From: an uncultured Shimia sp.
GTDB taxonomy: Bacteria > Pseudomonadota > Alphaproteobacteria > Rhodobacterales > Rhodobacteraceae
Direction: 5' to 3'
Length of the DNA stretch: 52,464 bases
Assembly: GCF_947498095.1 (NCBI RefSeq)
Contig: NZ_CANMJE010000017.1
Location: 1-52,464 of the forward strand
Each line of letters starts with the position of its first letter. Position 1 is the first letter of the stretch. Positions 25,389 through 33,923 of the stretch are shown here, in pieces. A program made the translations under genes and the position numbers. The notes beneath the pieces were generated by a model that searched no databases, was not told where the DNA came from, and saw only the letters and a list, made by a program, of their open reading frames with translations.

Positions 25389-25616
25389 GTCGCTTGGGTA
25401 GTTGCTCTTGGACTTCGCTTGGCCCCTGAAGGCTTTGGAGCGCTGTTGGAAGCCCCTGTAATTGCGGCCGTCGCGGTGTCAATGGCCTACTTGCGGGTCT
25501 TCTCCTCGACAAAAGACTGGAGAACGCCCGCGCGACATCTCAATGGTTGATGTTTGCATTGGTCGTGTTTGCGTTTCTTCTCCGCGCGTTCGGCCCGTTT
25601 GGGACAATGCTGATGT
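25389..25616 (+). pseudogene. fragment of a membrane protein cut by IS copy 3
   Basis: Right after the element the + strand reads VAWVVALGLRLAPEGFGAL, EAPVIAAVAVSMAYLRVF, hydrophobic and coding-like. It then shifts frame near 25500 into QWLMFALVVFAFLLRAFG before a stop at about 25617. It looks like the tail of a two- or three-helix membrane protein with one frameshift. I do not recognise the family. Confidence 0.35.
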
Positions 25617-26264
25617 AAGAGATATCGGGACTATGGTCGACACTGGGCTGCCAAGGCCAAACAGGCGCCCGAAGTTCTCTTTCATGAGATCCAGCAAAAT
25701 GGCCGGTGTGTCCGCATGGCAGACCTTGGTGCAGAGCGCGGCGAATGTCTGGTTTGAGCCCAAATACGACTTTAGAAACCGGCGCGACATCCTTCGCAAT
25801 GGGCGGACAGAGGTTGTTCGCTGCGTCTGACGCAAATGTCTATATGCGTTGATCTGGGTCCCAAGTTTCCTCCACCTCGCGGAGAGTCCTTGGGTTTCGG
25901 TTCTTTGTTGCAGTTAAGCTCGGACCAGAATACCGACCGTATCACCTGCTACTTTTGACTCACAATCGACAGATTTTTTAAGTGTCAGCTGCATATCTAC
26001 CATCGACGACTTAGCGAGGGGCGCGCTGATTGTAGGCTTGTCGTCATTTTGGGGCTGATCAAATGTTTGTGGCGCTATCACATTCCAAACCAGAGACGGT
26101 GAGAATATTACATGCAAGAATTCTGGTCATTTTGCTAGATCACAATCCCGTCGGTGATCCTTTCGTCTAATAGTCAACTGCGGTATCACGAGACATGCCC
26201 CATTATGTTGGATCCCATTGCATTCCGACTTAGATGATTGGCGTTGGATACTTAGGAGATAGAC
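25617..26264. other. 650-bp gap without a recognised gene
   Basis: Between the membrane-protein fragment and the TonB operon. An open stretch on the minus strand (25914-26117) ends in a plausible soluble C-terminus but has no family I know. The last ~150 bp are A/T-richer and should hold the promoter of the TonB operon. I looked for a Fur-type box there and found none that was convincing. Confidence 0.4.
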
Positions 26265-26699
26265 ATGAGTTTTTGTCGCCGAGCTCTGTTTGCAGTGCTC
26301 TTGAGCACAGCGCCGGCATTATTGGGCGCGCAATCGGCAGAGGAAGCTGACGCATCTCTGTTTCTCGAATTGAACAATGCTCAGAATGACGGGGATGCGT
26401 GCCGCCTGACGTTCCTGGTGAGAAATGAAACGGGGATCTCGATCGACCAAGCGGTCTTTGAAACTGTCATCTTCGATACTGCGGGAGGTGTCGTGAACCT
26501 TTCCCTGTTTGATTTTCGTGATCTTCCCGCGCAAAGGCCGCGGGTACGGCAGTTCCAGTTACCAAAAGTGACGTGTGAAGCCGTTGGAAGGATGCTGATC
26601 AATGGCGCAAATACATGCGTTGTGAACGGATCCGAAAACACCATATGTGATGAGGGCCTCTCACTTAGCAGCAGACTTTCGGTGGAGTTACTCGGATGA
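26265..26699 (+). CDS. small exported protein heading the TonB operon
   Basis: 144 residues with a Sec signal (RALFAVLLSTAPALLGAQS, ~6-24). The mature part is a predicted beta-sandwich-like domain (CRLTFLVRNETGISIDQAVFE) with four cysteines, perhaps two disulphides. The ATG has TAGGAGAT upstream. Its stop overlaps the ExbB start by four bases. It is probably periplasmic and linked to the TonB system; such a partner is found ahead of tonB clusters in related bacteria, but its role is not known to me. Confidence 0.7.
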   Translation: MSFCRRALFAVLLSTAPALLGAQSAEEADASLFLELNNAQNDGDACRLTFLVRNETGISIDQAVFETVIFDTAGGVVNLSLFDFRDLPAQRPRVRQFQLPKVTCEAVGRMLINGANTCVVNGSENTICDEGLSLSSRLSVELLG

Positions 26700-27325
26700 G
26701 CATATTGGATACGCTGCGCGGAATCCTCGATCTTGGCGGCCCGGTGATTTCGGTCTTGCTTGTCATGTCAGTGCTGGCATTGGGAGTTATTCTTTACAAA
26801 ATCTGGCAGTTCTCGGCCTCGGGGGTCGGACGCCACCGCGCGCTTTCCGAAGCTCTGGCGGCTTGGGATTCAGGGGATCATGCAATGGCCATGGCGTCTC
26901 TGTCCAAAAGTAGCAGCTATCTCGCCCCTCTCTTGGACTTGGCCATGAAGGCGCCGAACGTACCGGGACTTGATGGGCGGCTCGATGCGGAAGCGGGTGT
27001 GGCGCTCGCGGGGCTTGAGCGAGGTTTTCGCTTTCTCGACACCGTGGCGCAACTCGCGCCCTTACTGGGGCTCTTCGGGACTGTCCTTGGCATGATTGAA
27101 GCCTTCCAAAGCTTGCAGGCCGCCGGATCTTCCGTGGATCCGTCTTTGCTGGCCGGTGGGATTTGGGTGGCGCTGCTGACCACAGCAGCCGGGCTCGCCG
27201 TCGCAATGCCAACCTCGATGTTTCTTGCCTGGTTTGAAAGCAGAACTGCACAAGAAAGAGTCTTTGCGGACAAAGCGCTTCAAACGGTTCTGGTGCCAAA
27301 CCAAGCAGCGCTCAACAATGCGTAA
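26696..27325 (+). CDS. exbB: ExbB/TolQ-type proton channel subunit
   Basis: 209 residues, three membrane segments (about 15-36, 110-135 and 150-175). The family motif region reads ERGFRFLDTVAQLAPLLGLFGTV, followed by GMIEAF and SLLAGGIWVALLTTAAGLAVA, as in MotA/TolQ/ExbB. With ExbD it uses the proton gradient to drive TonB. Overlaps the next gene by eight bases. Confidence 0.92.
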   Translation: MSILDTLRGILDLGGPVISVLLVMSVLALGVILYKIWQFSASGVGRHRALSEALAAWDSGDHAMAMASLSKSSSYLAPLLDLAMKAPNVPGLDGRLDAEAGVALAGLERGFRFLDTVAQLAPLLGLFGTVLGMIEAFQSLQAAGSSVDPSLLAGGIWVALLTTAAGLAVAMPTSMFLAWFESRTAQERVFADKALQTVLVPNQAALNNA

Positions 27326-27683
27326 CAAGGCTCCATTCGTTCGTCGGGTCGTTTCCTTAACGCCGCTGATCGATGTTATCTTTTTGTTATTGCTGTTCTT
27401 TATGTTGACGTCGACCTTTTCGACTTTCGGTGAGATAGAACTTCACCAAACGGCTCGAGGGACAAGTGCATCGAGTGAGCCTACGGAAAGAGCCTTTGTT
27501 CAAATTGGTGCTGAGCGGCTGGTTCTCAATGGTACCGAGGTTTCTCTGGACGAACTGGTCGATCAGGTCGAAACCGGGCAGGTTTTGGTCAGCCTCGATG
27601 TTGAGACGTCGGCGCAGCGGATGGTTGACCTTTTGGTTCGCCTGCGGGGGCGTGACGGCCTGACTGTCACTTTTCTGGAGTGA
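27318..27683 (+). CDS. exbD: ExbD/TolR-type protein 1
   Basis: 121 residues from ATG 27318; one N-terminal membrane segment containing SLTPLIDVIFLLLLFFML with the critical aspartate of the TMD, followed by a small periplasmic domain. Start upstream would lie inside exbB. It pairs with the ExbB protein. Confidence 0.9.
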   Translation: MRNKAPFVRRVVSLTPLIDVIFLLLLFFMLTSTFSTFGEIELHQTARGTSASSEPTERAFVQIGAERLVLNGTEVSLDELVDQVETGQVLVSLDVETSAQRMVDLLVRLRGRDGLTVTFLE

Positions 27684-27687
27684 GCGC

Positions 27688-28065
27688 ATGATCCGTCCTG
27701 CCCTGCCGCGCAAAGCCCGAGACTCGACGATTGCAATGATCAACGTCGTCTTTCTAATGCTGATTTTCTTCCTGATCGCAGGCACCATTGCACCACCGAT
27801 CAACCCTGATCTCGAACTCGTGGACACATCTGGCCTCGAGGGTCGCGAGCCACCAGATGCCCTTGTTCTTCTCAAAGACGGCACGCTCACTTTTCGCGGT
27901 GAAACAACAGATCCAGAGACGTATATTGCCACACATGGCACAGAGCCCGTGCGCATTGTCCCAGACCGTCATGTCGCCGGCACCCGCCTGATCGAGGTCA
28001 CAGGCAAACTGCGCCGCCTCGGGGCCCCATCCGTCGTTTTGGTCACTGAGCGGGCATTAGAATGA
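27688..28065 (+). CDS. ExbD/TolR-type protein 2
   Basis: 125 residues; membrane segment TIAMINVVFLMLIFFLIAG. The usual Asp of the ExbD segment is Asn here (AMINVVF versus PLIDVIF in protein 1). That position carries the proton-linked carboxylate in ExbD, so this second subunit may be structural and form a heterodimer with protein 1. Overlaps the TonB gene by four bases. Confidence 0.88.
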   Translation: MIRPALPRKARDSTIAMINVVFLMLIFFLIAGTIAPPINPDLELVDTSGLEGREPPDALVLLKDGTLTFRGETTDPETYIATHGTEPVRIVPDRHVAGTRLIEVTGKLRRLGAPSVVLVTERALE

Positions 28066-29219
28066 TCCGGACGTCTACGGCTATTGCAACCGTCGCAATT
28101 GCATTGTCGCTGTTGCTGCATTTTCTGGGTCTTACATTCGGTGTGGACGTTGAACCAGAGCGTTCAGGAGAAACCACGACTCAGAACGTAGTGAATGTAG
28201 GTGAGGCGTTTGAAGATGTCGCCGAAGCCGTTGTCGAACCTGTTTTGCCGGAACCCGCCCCCACCCCCGAACCTCCAGCCGAGACGCCGCCTGAGCCTGA
28301 CTATGCCGACGTTCCGACGAGCCAAGCCCTTGTTGCATCAGAAGACCCACAGAACGTGTTTGCGCCCGACACCGGCCTGATCGAGGATGTGCCGAAGGAT
28401 CTCATCGAACCTCTGGATCCCACTGGCGGAGGCTCCGCGCCGGAAGCTGTCGAGGCAACGGGAACAAAAGATGAGAGCACACCTCAAGCCCCCACAACGA
28501 CACAAGTCGAGCCTGTCTCTGTTGAGGTTGCTGCCACACCGCTCGTCGCAGAAACGCTGACACCTGACGAGTCCCCCGTGGTCGAGCCATCGCCTCCTGC
28601 TGAGCCGGTTGTTGATCAGGCCGTTCCGCTTGAGCAAGTTGCAATTGCCCCAGATGGGGTGGCGACCATCGTTGAGCCCATTCAAGAAGATCCAGAAATC
28701 GAAAGCCCTTCCGAAGCCTCCGACCTTGCCGTTCTGTCATCGCTCCGCCCTAGACTTCGACCTCAGGCAACCTCGGATCGTGACCTCGGTCCGCTTGAAT
28801 TTTTAGCAGACCCGCAGAACCTGCAGCCTGCTCCATCCGAAATCATTGAATCACCAATCACGCTCTATGCCCGCGATGGAGTTAATCTCTTTGCCGGGCA
28901 AAATGGAGGACAGAATAACGGTTCTGGCGGCGCTGTTATTTCGCGCGGGCCTGGAAATTCAGACGAAACCAACTATGTCGGCCGTGTTCTGGTCCACCTC
29001 AATCGTACTCCTGTCGCTCCTTTGAGTGCGAAAGGAACCGCGCGGGTCTTTTTCGAGATCAACCCTGATGGCTCAGTCGCCAGGGTCGATATCCTTGACA
29101 GTACCGGATCGGATGAGATTGAACGTGCGGCGAGGGATCAGGTACTAAGGGCAGCCCCTTTTCCACTGCCGCCACAAGGTAGAGTGCGCAGGCTAGGCTT
29201 TATGTACCGCAGTAACTAG
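28062..29219 (+). CDS. tonB: TonB-family energy transducer
   Basis: 385 residues: one N-terminal membrane anchor (TAIATVAIALSLLLHFLGL), a long Pro/Glu/Ala/Val-rich periplasmic spacer (roughly 35-230) and a C-terminal TonB domain. The latter contains YVGRVLVHLNRTPVAP, GTARVFFEINPDGSV and AAPFPLPPQG. It transmits energy to outer-membrane receptors. The only TonB-dependent partner would have to lie outside the window. Confidence 0.9.
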   Translation: MIRTSTAIATVAIALSLLLHFLGLTFGVDVEPERSGETTTQNVVNVGEAFEDVAEAVVEPVLPEPAPTPEPPAETPPEPDYADVPTSQALVASEDPQNVFAPDTGLIEDVPKDLIEPLDPTGGGSAPEAVEATGTKDESTPQAPTTTQVEPVSVEVAATPLVAETLTPDESPVVEPSPPAEPVVDQAVPLEQVAIAPDGVATIVEPIQEDPEIESPSEASDLAVLSSLRPRLRPQATSDRDLGPLEFLADPQNLQPAPSEIIESPITLYARDGVNLFAGQNGGQNNGSGGAVISRGPGNSDETNYVGRVLVHLNRTPVAPLSAKGTARVFFEINPDGSVARVDILDSTGSDEIERAARDQVLRAAPFPLPPQGRVRRLGFMYRSN

Positions 29220-29524
29220 TCTCGAAAGCTCTGCATTGGCCAAGGAGCATGGTTTCCGCTTCCCTGCGTTAGATCTGTACTGGGAGGGTGCCTGAGGAGC
29301 CTGAATGGCAGAAAAGACCGGCTTTTTCCCAATTCAGGCTCGGCTCAGCGAATGTCGGCCAATTCTAAACCTGCCATTCTCGCACCACGCAGAAAACGAC
29401 AGGTGAGGCCCATTCCGTCGAATGCTGTGGCGGATGCGAACGGGGTGTTTGCATAATGTTGCGATCATCCAAGGGATCTGCTCCAATATCCCGTTTGGGG
29501 TCGTGGCTTTGCCGGAGTGGGAAA
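29220..29524. other. 305-bp gap after tonB
   Basis: No gene recognised. It contains the inverted repeat described separately at 29297-29341, which may act as the end of the TonB operon transcript. Confidence 0.5.
29297..29341 (+). repeat. 10-bp inverted repeat with T-run in the loop
   Basis: GAGCCTGAAT (29297-29306) and ATTCAGGCTC (29332-29341) pair perfectly over ten bases, separated by 25 bases that include GGCTTTTTCCC. The T-run lies inside the loop, so it is not a classic terminator on either strand. Confidence 0.5.
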
Positions 29525-30333
29525 ATGGAACAGCGCGAGTTCTTTGGAAACGACGGTCAGCAGGCGCTGCTCAAACGTAATTGCGCCCTGTCTGAATTGC
29601 TTCAGCACGACAAACGCTACAGCTACTATGGCCGAACTGTCGGTATCACCACCGCTCAGGATGGTGATCTGGATGTGCTTGCGACGCTCGCAAGACTCCA
29701 GGGCAATTCGAATTGCGGAACTGTTCCAGAGAACGAACGCAAGGAGTATGACGAGGGCCTGCGGGCAAGGGGTTGGTTCCTCTCGTATATCGAAAGTGGG
29801 AAGGCGCAGAGGACGCGCCCGCAGCCGCTCGGCGTGTGGTCACGGACATTCCGCTCGGAGATGACGTCTCCTTGCATTGTGTGTCCTCGGAAACGACCGT
29901 CAGCCTTTTGAGTTCAGCAGCGGACATGGCACTGGGATGTGGCGTACTGCCGACCTGCGGCGCTGCCTTGAGAGGAATGTTCCAACCTGTGGTGACCCTC
30001 ATTGCCGTTGATCGGTTAGGCAAAGTCGTATCAATGGCTGCTGCGTCGACTTACATCCGTGTCGATCATGCGTCATTATCCGATCAGGCGTGGTGGGGAA
30101 TGCTCGCCACCGACCCTTCAAGACGCGGGCAGAGTATGGCTTTGATACTTGGTGCCCGAGCAATTCTGGAGATGGAAGAGCGCTTTGGCAATCGGTCTTT
30201 CATGACCGGCGTGGAGGCCGGAAGCAGCCCGTCCGAAGATGTATGTTCGAAAATGGGGTTGGAGCCGCAAGGCATGACTCTCGTGGTATGCGCCGATCCC
30301 GAGGCCCTGATCAGCGGTCGCATGACAAAGTAG
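29525..30333 (+). pseudogene. GNAT-family N-acetyltransferase, frameshifted
   Basis: The protein reads in one frame from 29525 (MEQREFFGNDGQQALLKR) through ENERKEYDEGLRARGW. It continues in the next frame from about 29773 (VPLVYRKWEGAEDAPAAARRVV) to TKMSGR-type end at 30333. The second half has the acetyl-CoA-binding-like stretch WWGMLATDPSRRGQSMALIL and SPSEDVCSKMGL. A single missing base near 29770-29790 breaks the gene. The two parts would make ~268 residues, a plausible full length. Could also be a sequencing error. Confidence 0.65.
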
Positions 30334-30747
30334 CTGGGGTATCCGTTAGTTGCTACATCGGTCTTTGCCGGTGCTGAATCTCGCGTCAGAAATGTACAGG
30401 TTGCACCCGTTCGTTGTGCGGCGCCGAATGAAGGGAAACTTCGCTTAGCCAACCATCGGGGCGGTAAGAGCATTCGCCGGCGCGGCGAATGGCAGTAATG
30501 AGCCCCAATAATGACTGATGCTGCAACATGCACAAACAGCCGCGAAGCACCGATTGTAGTTATTGGCGTTGGTAGGCAGCGACCCAAAGAAAACGTAGTC
30601 GTGAAGTATCCCGCTGTGGCACAGCTTTACCAGACCAACCATTCACTGTGAGCATGGATTTTGGCCTGAGCTCGACGTCCGGATAGCACAGGTCGGGATG
30701 CTCTATTGGGTCGTGGAGCGACAACTCCCAGTTGGTTGGATAGCAAC
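30334..30747. other. 414-bp gap without a recognised gene
   Basis: No family recognised on either strand. A short + strand frame from 30511 to about 30650 (VVIGVGRQRPKENVVVKY) and minus-strand frames here may be decayed genes. The region lies between two damaged genes and is probably degenerating sequence. Confidence 0.35.
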
Positions 30748-30930
30748 TTAAACAGGAGCGATACCATATAGAGCTTTCTCGGCAGTGATGTCCGACAATG
30801 CCCTCACAGGGAATGCTGCGTCTTGAGTTTCGAAATAGCACGTCGACTCCTCGTGTTGCGTATGGGGCCAGTCGCTACCCCATACGACGCGAATGTCGTC
30901 CAGCATTTCCAGCAGGGCATTTGCATGAGG
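30748..30930 (-). pseudogene. amidohydrolase C-terminal stump cut by IS copy 4
   Basis: The frame runs unbroken into the left edge of IS copy 4. It reads ANALLEMLDDIRVVWGSDWP, HTQHEES and ITAEKALYGI, the C-terminal part of metal-dependent TIM-barrel amidohydrolases (2-pyrone-4,6-dicarboxylate hydrolase type), where VVWGSDWPH carries the conserved Asp. The N-terminal ~200 residues with the other metal ligands are missing. Confidence 0.68.
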
Positions 30931-31748
30931 GGCGGTGTCAGAGGAAACTCGATTGTGAAGTGTAGGGCGGTTTCGTAGTTTTGCCCGATGATAAAACACT
31001 CTCCTTTTCGCCATTTCAAAACGAGCCCTGAGATTATCCGCCTTGCGGTGATGCTTTATGTCCGATTTCCGCTCTCGTTACGAAACGTTGAAGACCTGCT
31101 GCATAAACGCGGCATCGACGTGAGCCACGAAACTATCAGGTTTTGATGGAACAGATTTGGGCCACTGTTCGCGGCAAAGATCCGTAGAAAACGGGCCAGT
31201 CGGATGCGATGTTACTCGAACTGGCGTTGGCATCTCGACGAGGTTTTCGTGAAGATAAACGGTGAACGACACAACCTTTGGCGGGCCGTGGATCACGAAG
31301 GCGAGGTGTTGGAAAGCTGTGTCACGAAGCATCGGGATCGCACTGCGGCCCTAAAATCCTTGAAGAAAGCGATGAAACGATACGGCCAACCAGAAGTCGT
31401 CACCACTGAAAAATTACGCTCTTATGGCGCGGCGATGAAAGTCATTGGGAATTCCGATAGACAGGAAACGGGGCGCTGGAGAAACAATCGAGCCGAGAAC
31501 TCTCACCTCCCTTTTCGACGACGAGAACGTACCATGCACCGCTTTCGTCGTATGCGAAGTTTGCAGAAATTTGTTTCTGTCCATGCTTCCGTTTTCAACC
31601 ATTTCAATCAGGACCGCAGCCTTTCCCAAAGAGATCATTTCAAGATGAACCGCACCGCTGCTCTTGCTGAGTGGCGAGGGCTTTGTGGGGAATAAAGGAC
31701 AGCCTCACTGGCCTAGTAGAGACGAAATCGAATTCGTCTGACACGACC
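30931..31748 (+). mobile_element. IS6-family insertion sequence, copy 4
   Basis: 818 bp; left end GGCGGTGTCAGA, right end (other strand) GGTCGTGTCAGA. Flanks GCATGAGG and GGAGAAAA do not match. It interrupts the amidohydrolase gene on its left. Confidence 0.87.
30988..31695 (+). pseudogene. IS6-family transposase, copy 4 (nonsense mutation)
   Basis: ATG at 30988; the TGG tryptophan of the RFWWNRF stretch is TGA at 31144-31146 (codon 53). The remaining frame is open to 31695. The second catalytic Asp is also changed: TTEKLRSYG instead of VTDKLRSYG (codon 141). Two independent lesions make it inactive. Confidence 0.85.
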
Positions 31749-31761
31749 GGAGAAAAAGCCG

Positions 31762-32043
31762 CTACCTGCCCAATTGCATCGTGCTTTCCGGTTCCCAATG
31801 CATAAGTCCGTCTTCGCCTTTTTTGCAACGCAATAGTCTTTCCTCTACGTCTCGCACGGTGTCTGTGACTGTATTGTTTCCGGTCAAGAGAACGTAAGCG
31901 TCGGCCGAATAGGCCAGCCCAGCATAATAGCAAAACCGCTGCTCAGCATTATCGGGAATTGGAGAGGCAATCAGTGCACCGGATTGGGCCTCAACAATTG
32001 TTGCGCTGATAATAAACGCGGCTGACAGAAAGGTGTGTTTCAT
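31762..32043 (-). CDS. small secreted protein
   Basis: 93 residues from ATG at 32041-32043, which has AGAGGAAA upstream. Signal peptide KHTFLSAAFIISATIVEAQS (~2-21). The mature protein has two cysteines (FCYYAGLAYSADAY; LLRCKKGEDG), no family I recognise. The frame extends upstream far beyond, but only this start has a ribosome site and signal. It lies 200 bp after the outer-membrane channel gene on the same strand and could be part of the TetR-controlled unit. Confidence 0.6.
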   Translation of the reverse strand: MKHTFLSAAFIISATIVEAQSGALIASPIPDNAEQRFCYYAGLAYSADAYVLLTGNNTVTDTVRDVEERLLRCKKGEDGLMHWEPESTMQLGR

Positions 32044-32242
32044 TGGATTTCCTCTATTCAATAAAGATGGGCTTTGAAACCAGGCTTGGGCAACAGAAAA
32101 AAGGGATACCCCGGCATTGTAACAGCAAGTCTTCCGGTTGCTACTGCTCGGGCTGACTTTCGGAAAGACAAAGGAGGAAATTACCCATCTGATCCCAAAG
32201 GTTTTCTTCCTTGTCGCAACATTCTCCTCTGATTTTCTCGCA

Positions 32243-33028
32243 TCATTTCTTGGGGAAAACGAAAGTTGCTGCAAATCTGAAACCCCAACCCTCCGGACCA
32301 TTGGCCGCGCTATCGAAATAGTATCGCACGCCACCCTGTAGGGAAACTTTTTGCTTTCCGAAGGAAACAAGCTTGGAAACCATGAAATTCACAGGCAATG
32401 TCCATTGTTTCGTATTCCAATCATAGGTCGCTTCCGAGTTCACCGTGTAGGTCCAGTGGTTCGGAGTTCCGTAAGCAACAAACGGTTGGATGTAGGTTGA
32501 ATTGAGGTTGTCACTTTCAAATGACCAAAGGTGGTTTCCTAATGCCCCGATGGTCCATGGCCCGGGCTGGACAAGATAAACCCCGGTTATCCCGCCACCC
32601 CATTCACCCAATCCAAAATCTGGATCGCTCGATGTTGGCAGGCTAAGAATGGGACCAACGCCCCAAGTGGATCCATTCGCAGTGTGCGCCGGGCTGAACC
32701 AAAAGCTCATCGATGTATCCCCTAGTCCCGAGTCGGAGCCAGGAGAACCAGCGACGTCTGATTGCCATTTGTAAGGGATGATTGTTCGCGTGATCAGATT
32801 CAACTCAGGTGTCAGTGAAAACGGTATCACCGGTTGAATGTTGAGAGTTAGCCTTTCACCGTCGGGAGTCCCGAAACCGGTGTCGTAGTTAAACTGCATT
32901 GGTACTGAGATCAGCGAGGCGAGTGGGTTGGATAGTTGCTTTGCCAGTTCCGCATCATCGGCCAATGCGTTCTGACATGTGAAGAAGAAGGGTAAAGAAA
33001 GTATCAGATTTCTAATTAGTGTCTTCAT
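32243..33028 (-). CDS. outer-membrane channel of the MetA-pathway-of-phenol-degradation type
   Basis: 261 residues from ATG at 33026-33028 (GGAGTTGGGG upstream). The frame extends 16 codons further. Signal peptide LIRNLILSLPFFFTCQNALA, then beta-strand-rich sequence ending in the outer-membrane signature AATFVFPKK. SLISVPMQFNYDTGFG near the start and LPVNFMVSKL late are typical of the PF13557-type channel-like proteins. Such proteins are thought to move aromatic or small organic compounds. A TetR-type operator lies 59 bp upstream. Confidence 0.72.
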   Translation of the reverse strand: MKTLIRNLILSLPFFFTCQNALADDAELAKQLSNPLASLISVPMQFNYDTGFGTPDGERLTLNIQPVIPFSLTPELNLITRTIIPYKWQSDVAGSPGSDSGLGDTSMSFWFSPAHTANGSTWGVGPILSLPTSSDPDFGLGEWGGGITGVYLVQPGPWTIGALGNHLWSFESDNLNSTYIQPFVAYGTPNHWTYTVNSEATYDWNTKQWTLPVNFMVSKLVSFGKQKVSLQGGVRYYFDSAANGPEGWGFRFAATFVFPKK

Positions 33029-33086
33029 CCCCAACTCCATTTGCCCGACACCGAAAAAAATGGTCTCGAAACGCATTTTCCACTAT

Positions 33087-33104
33087 CCATAGACTTATCT
33101 ATGG
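33087..33104. promoter_or_regulatory. TetR operator, site 1 (channel gene)
   Basis: CCATAGACTTATCTATGG: arms CCATAG and CTATGG, six-base spacer, flanked by a matching T and A. It lies 59 bp before the channel gene. The same arms and spacer length occur at sites 2 and 3 around the tetR start. Confidence 0.75.
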
Positions 33105-33227
33105 AGGAACGTTTGTCAACGTCTCAGCAGACAGCCGTGTTTCAAAAATTTTCTAGTTAACAGCCGCTGAATGCACTGTGGGCCATGTAAAAGACATGTC
33201 AAATTGGGTGATTGCCTAGGGCTAGCC

Positions 33228-33779
33228 TCAGTTTGTTAGAATTGTCCACTCATCCCGGACAATATCTTCCCAACCTTCCTGTTTGGCTATTCCTGCGAGG
33301 GATTCCCCCATTAGTATAGTCACCATCATCCGGCCTCTGCTTGCGGCCTCTTTTTCAGAGAATCCGGCCTCCTCGAACATCCATTTTGCAAAGCTGAATC
33401 TGGATGCGATGACACGTGAAAAGGCGGACTCCACGTCGGGAGAGCGCCTGGACCAGACCTTGATCGCGGCATCCGTTCTTGCGGCGTCTTCGTGGATAAC
33501 CTGAAGCATGAGGTTTAGAATTCTCTGTTTGGGCTCGCCATTAAAGGCCTGCGCATCGGTAATAATGTTGGCCGTCAACACTTTTTCCCAATAGTCGAGA
33601 ACGCCTTGCAGCAAGTCCTGAATATCCTTGAAGTGCCAATAGAAGCTGCCGCTTGTCAGGTTGAGTTCGCGAGCGATTGAAACGACCTTGATTTTGTCCA
33701 CCCCATCGCGGTTCAACACTTCGGTTGCGGCTAGCAGCCATTCTTTTCGGCTAGCTCTTTGCTTTTTTGGCTTTCCCAT
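33228..33779 (-). CDS. TetR/AcrR-family regulator
   Basis: 183 residues. The N-terminal ~55 residues hold the TetR HTH: KEWLLAATEVLNRDGVDKI, VVSIARELNLTSGSFYWHF (~30-48), then KDIQDLLQGVL. The C-terminal ligand domain is unspecific. Divergent from the MBL-fold gene, with two copies of an inverted repeat CCATAG-N6-CTATGG or near it beside its start. It is most likely an autoregulated repressor for the hydrolase and the channel. Confidence 0.88.
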   Translation of the reverse strand: MGKPKKQRASRKEWLLAATEVLNRDGVDKIKVVSIARELNLTSGSFYWHFKDIQDLLQGVLDYWEKVLTANIITDAQAFNGEPKQRILNLMLQVIHEDAARTDAAIKVWSRRSPDVESAFSRVIASRFSFAKWMFEEAGFSEKEAASRGRMMVTILMGESLAGIAKQEGWEDIVRDEWTILTN

Positions 33780-33793
33780 AGATGCCTCTATTG
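33776..33793. promoter_or_regulatory. TetR operator, site 2 (overlaps the tetR start)
   Basis: CCATAG-ATGCCT-CTATTG matches 11 of 12 arm positions of the other two sites and covers the tetR start codon (33777-33779). Binding here would block transcription or translation initiation of tetR. Confidence 0.55.
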
Positions 33794-33814
33794 ACTACGA
33801 AGAACAGTTTAGTA

Positions 33815-33832
33815 CCATAGACATAACTATGG
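33815..33832. promoter_or_regulatory. TetR operator, site 3 (tetR/hydrolase spacer)
   Basis: CCATAGACATAACTATGG has the same arms and spacer length as site 1; only the two spacer bases flanking the central TA differ (T/A). It lies 36 bp from the tetR start and 92 bp from the hydrolase start, in the divergent promoter region. Confidence 0.75.
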
Positions 33833-33923
33833 AGCGTCTCGACGAAACAACAAATCACATCGTCGCGAGTCGAAACGCTTAAAGGTTAAGCTTTCATTTG
33901 AGAATGAAAAAAAGGGGAAAAAG

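Noticed and set aside
26080..26264. Fur box before the TonB operon
   Set aside because: A/T-rich sequence with GAGAATATT, but no 19-bp palindromic match to the Fur consensus could be built.
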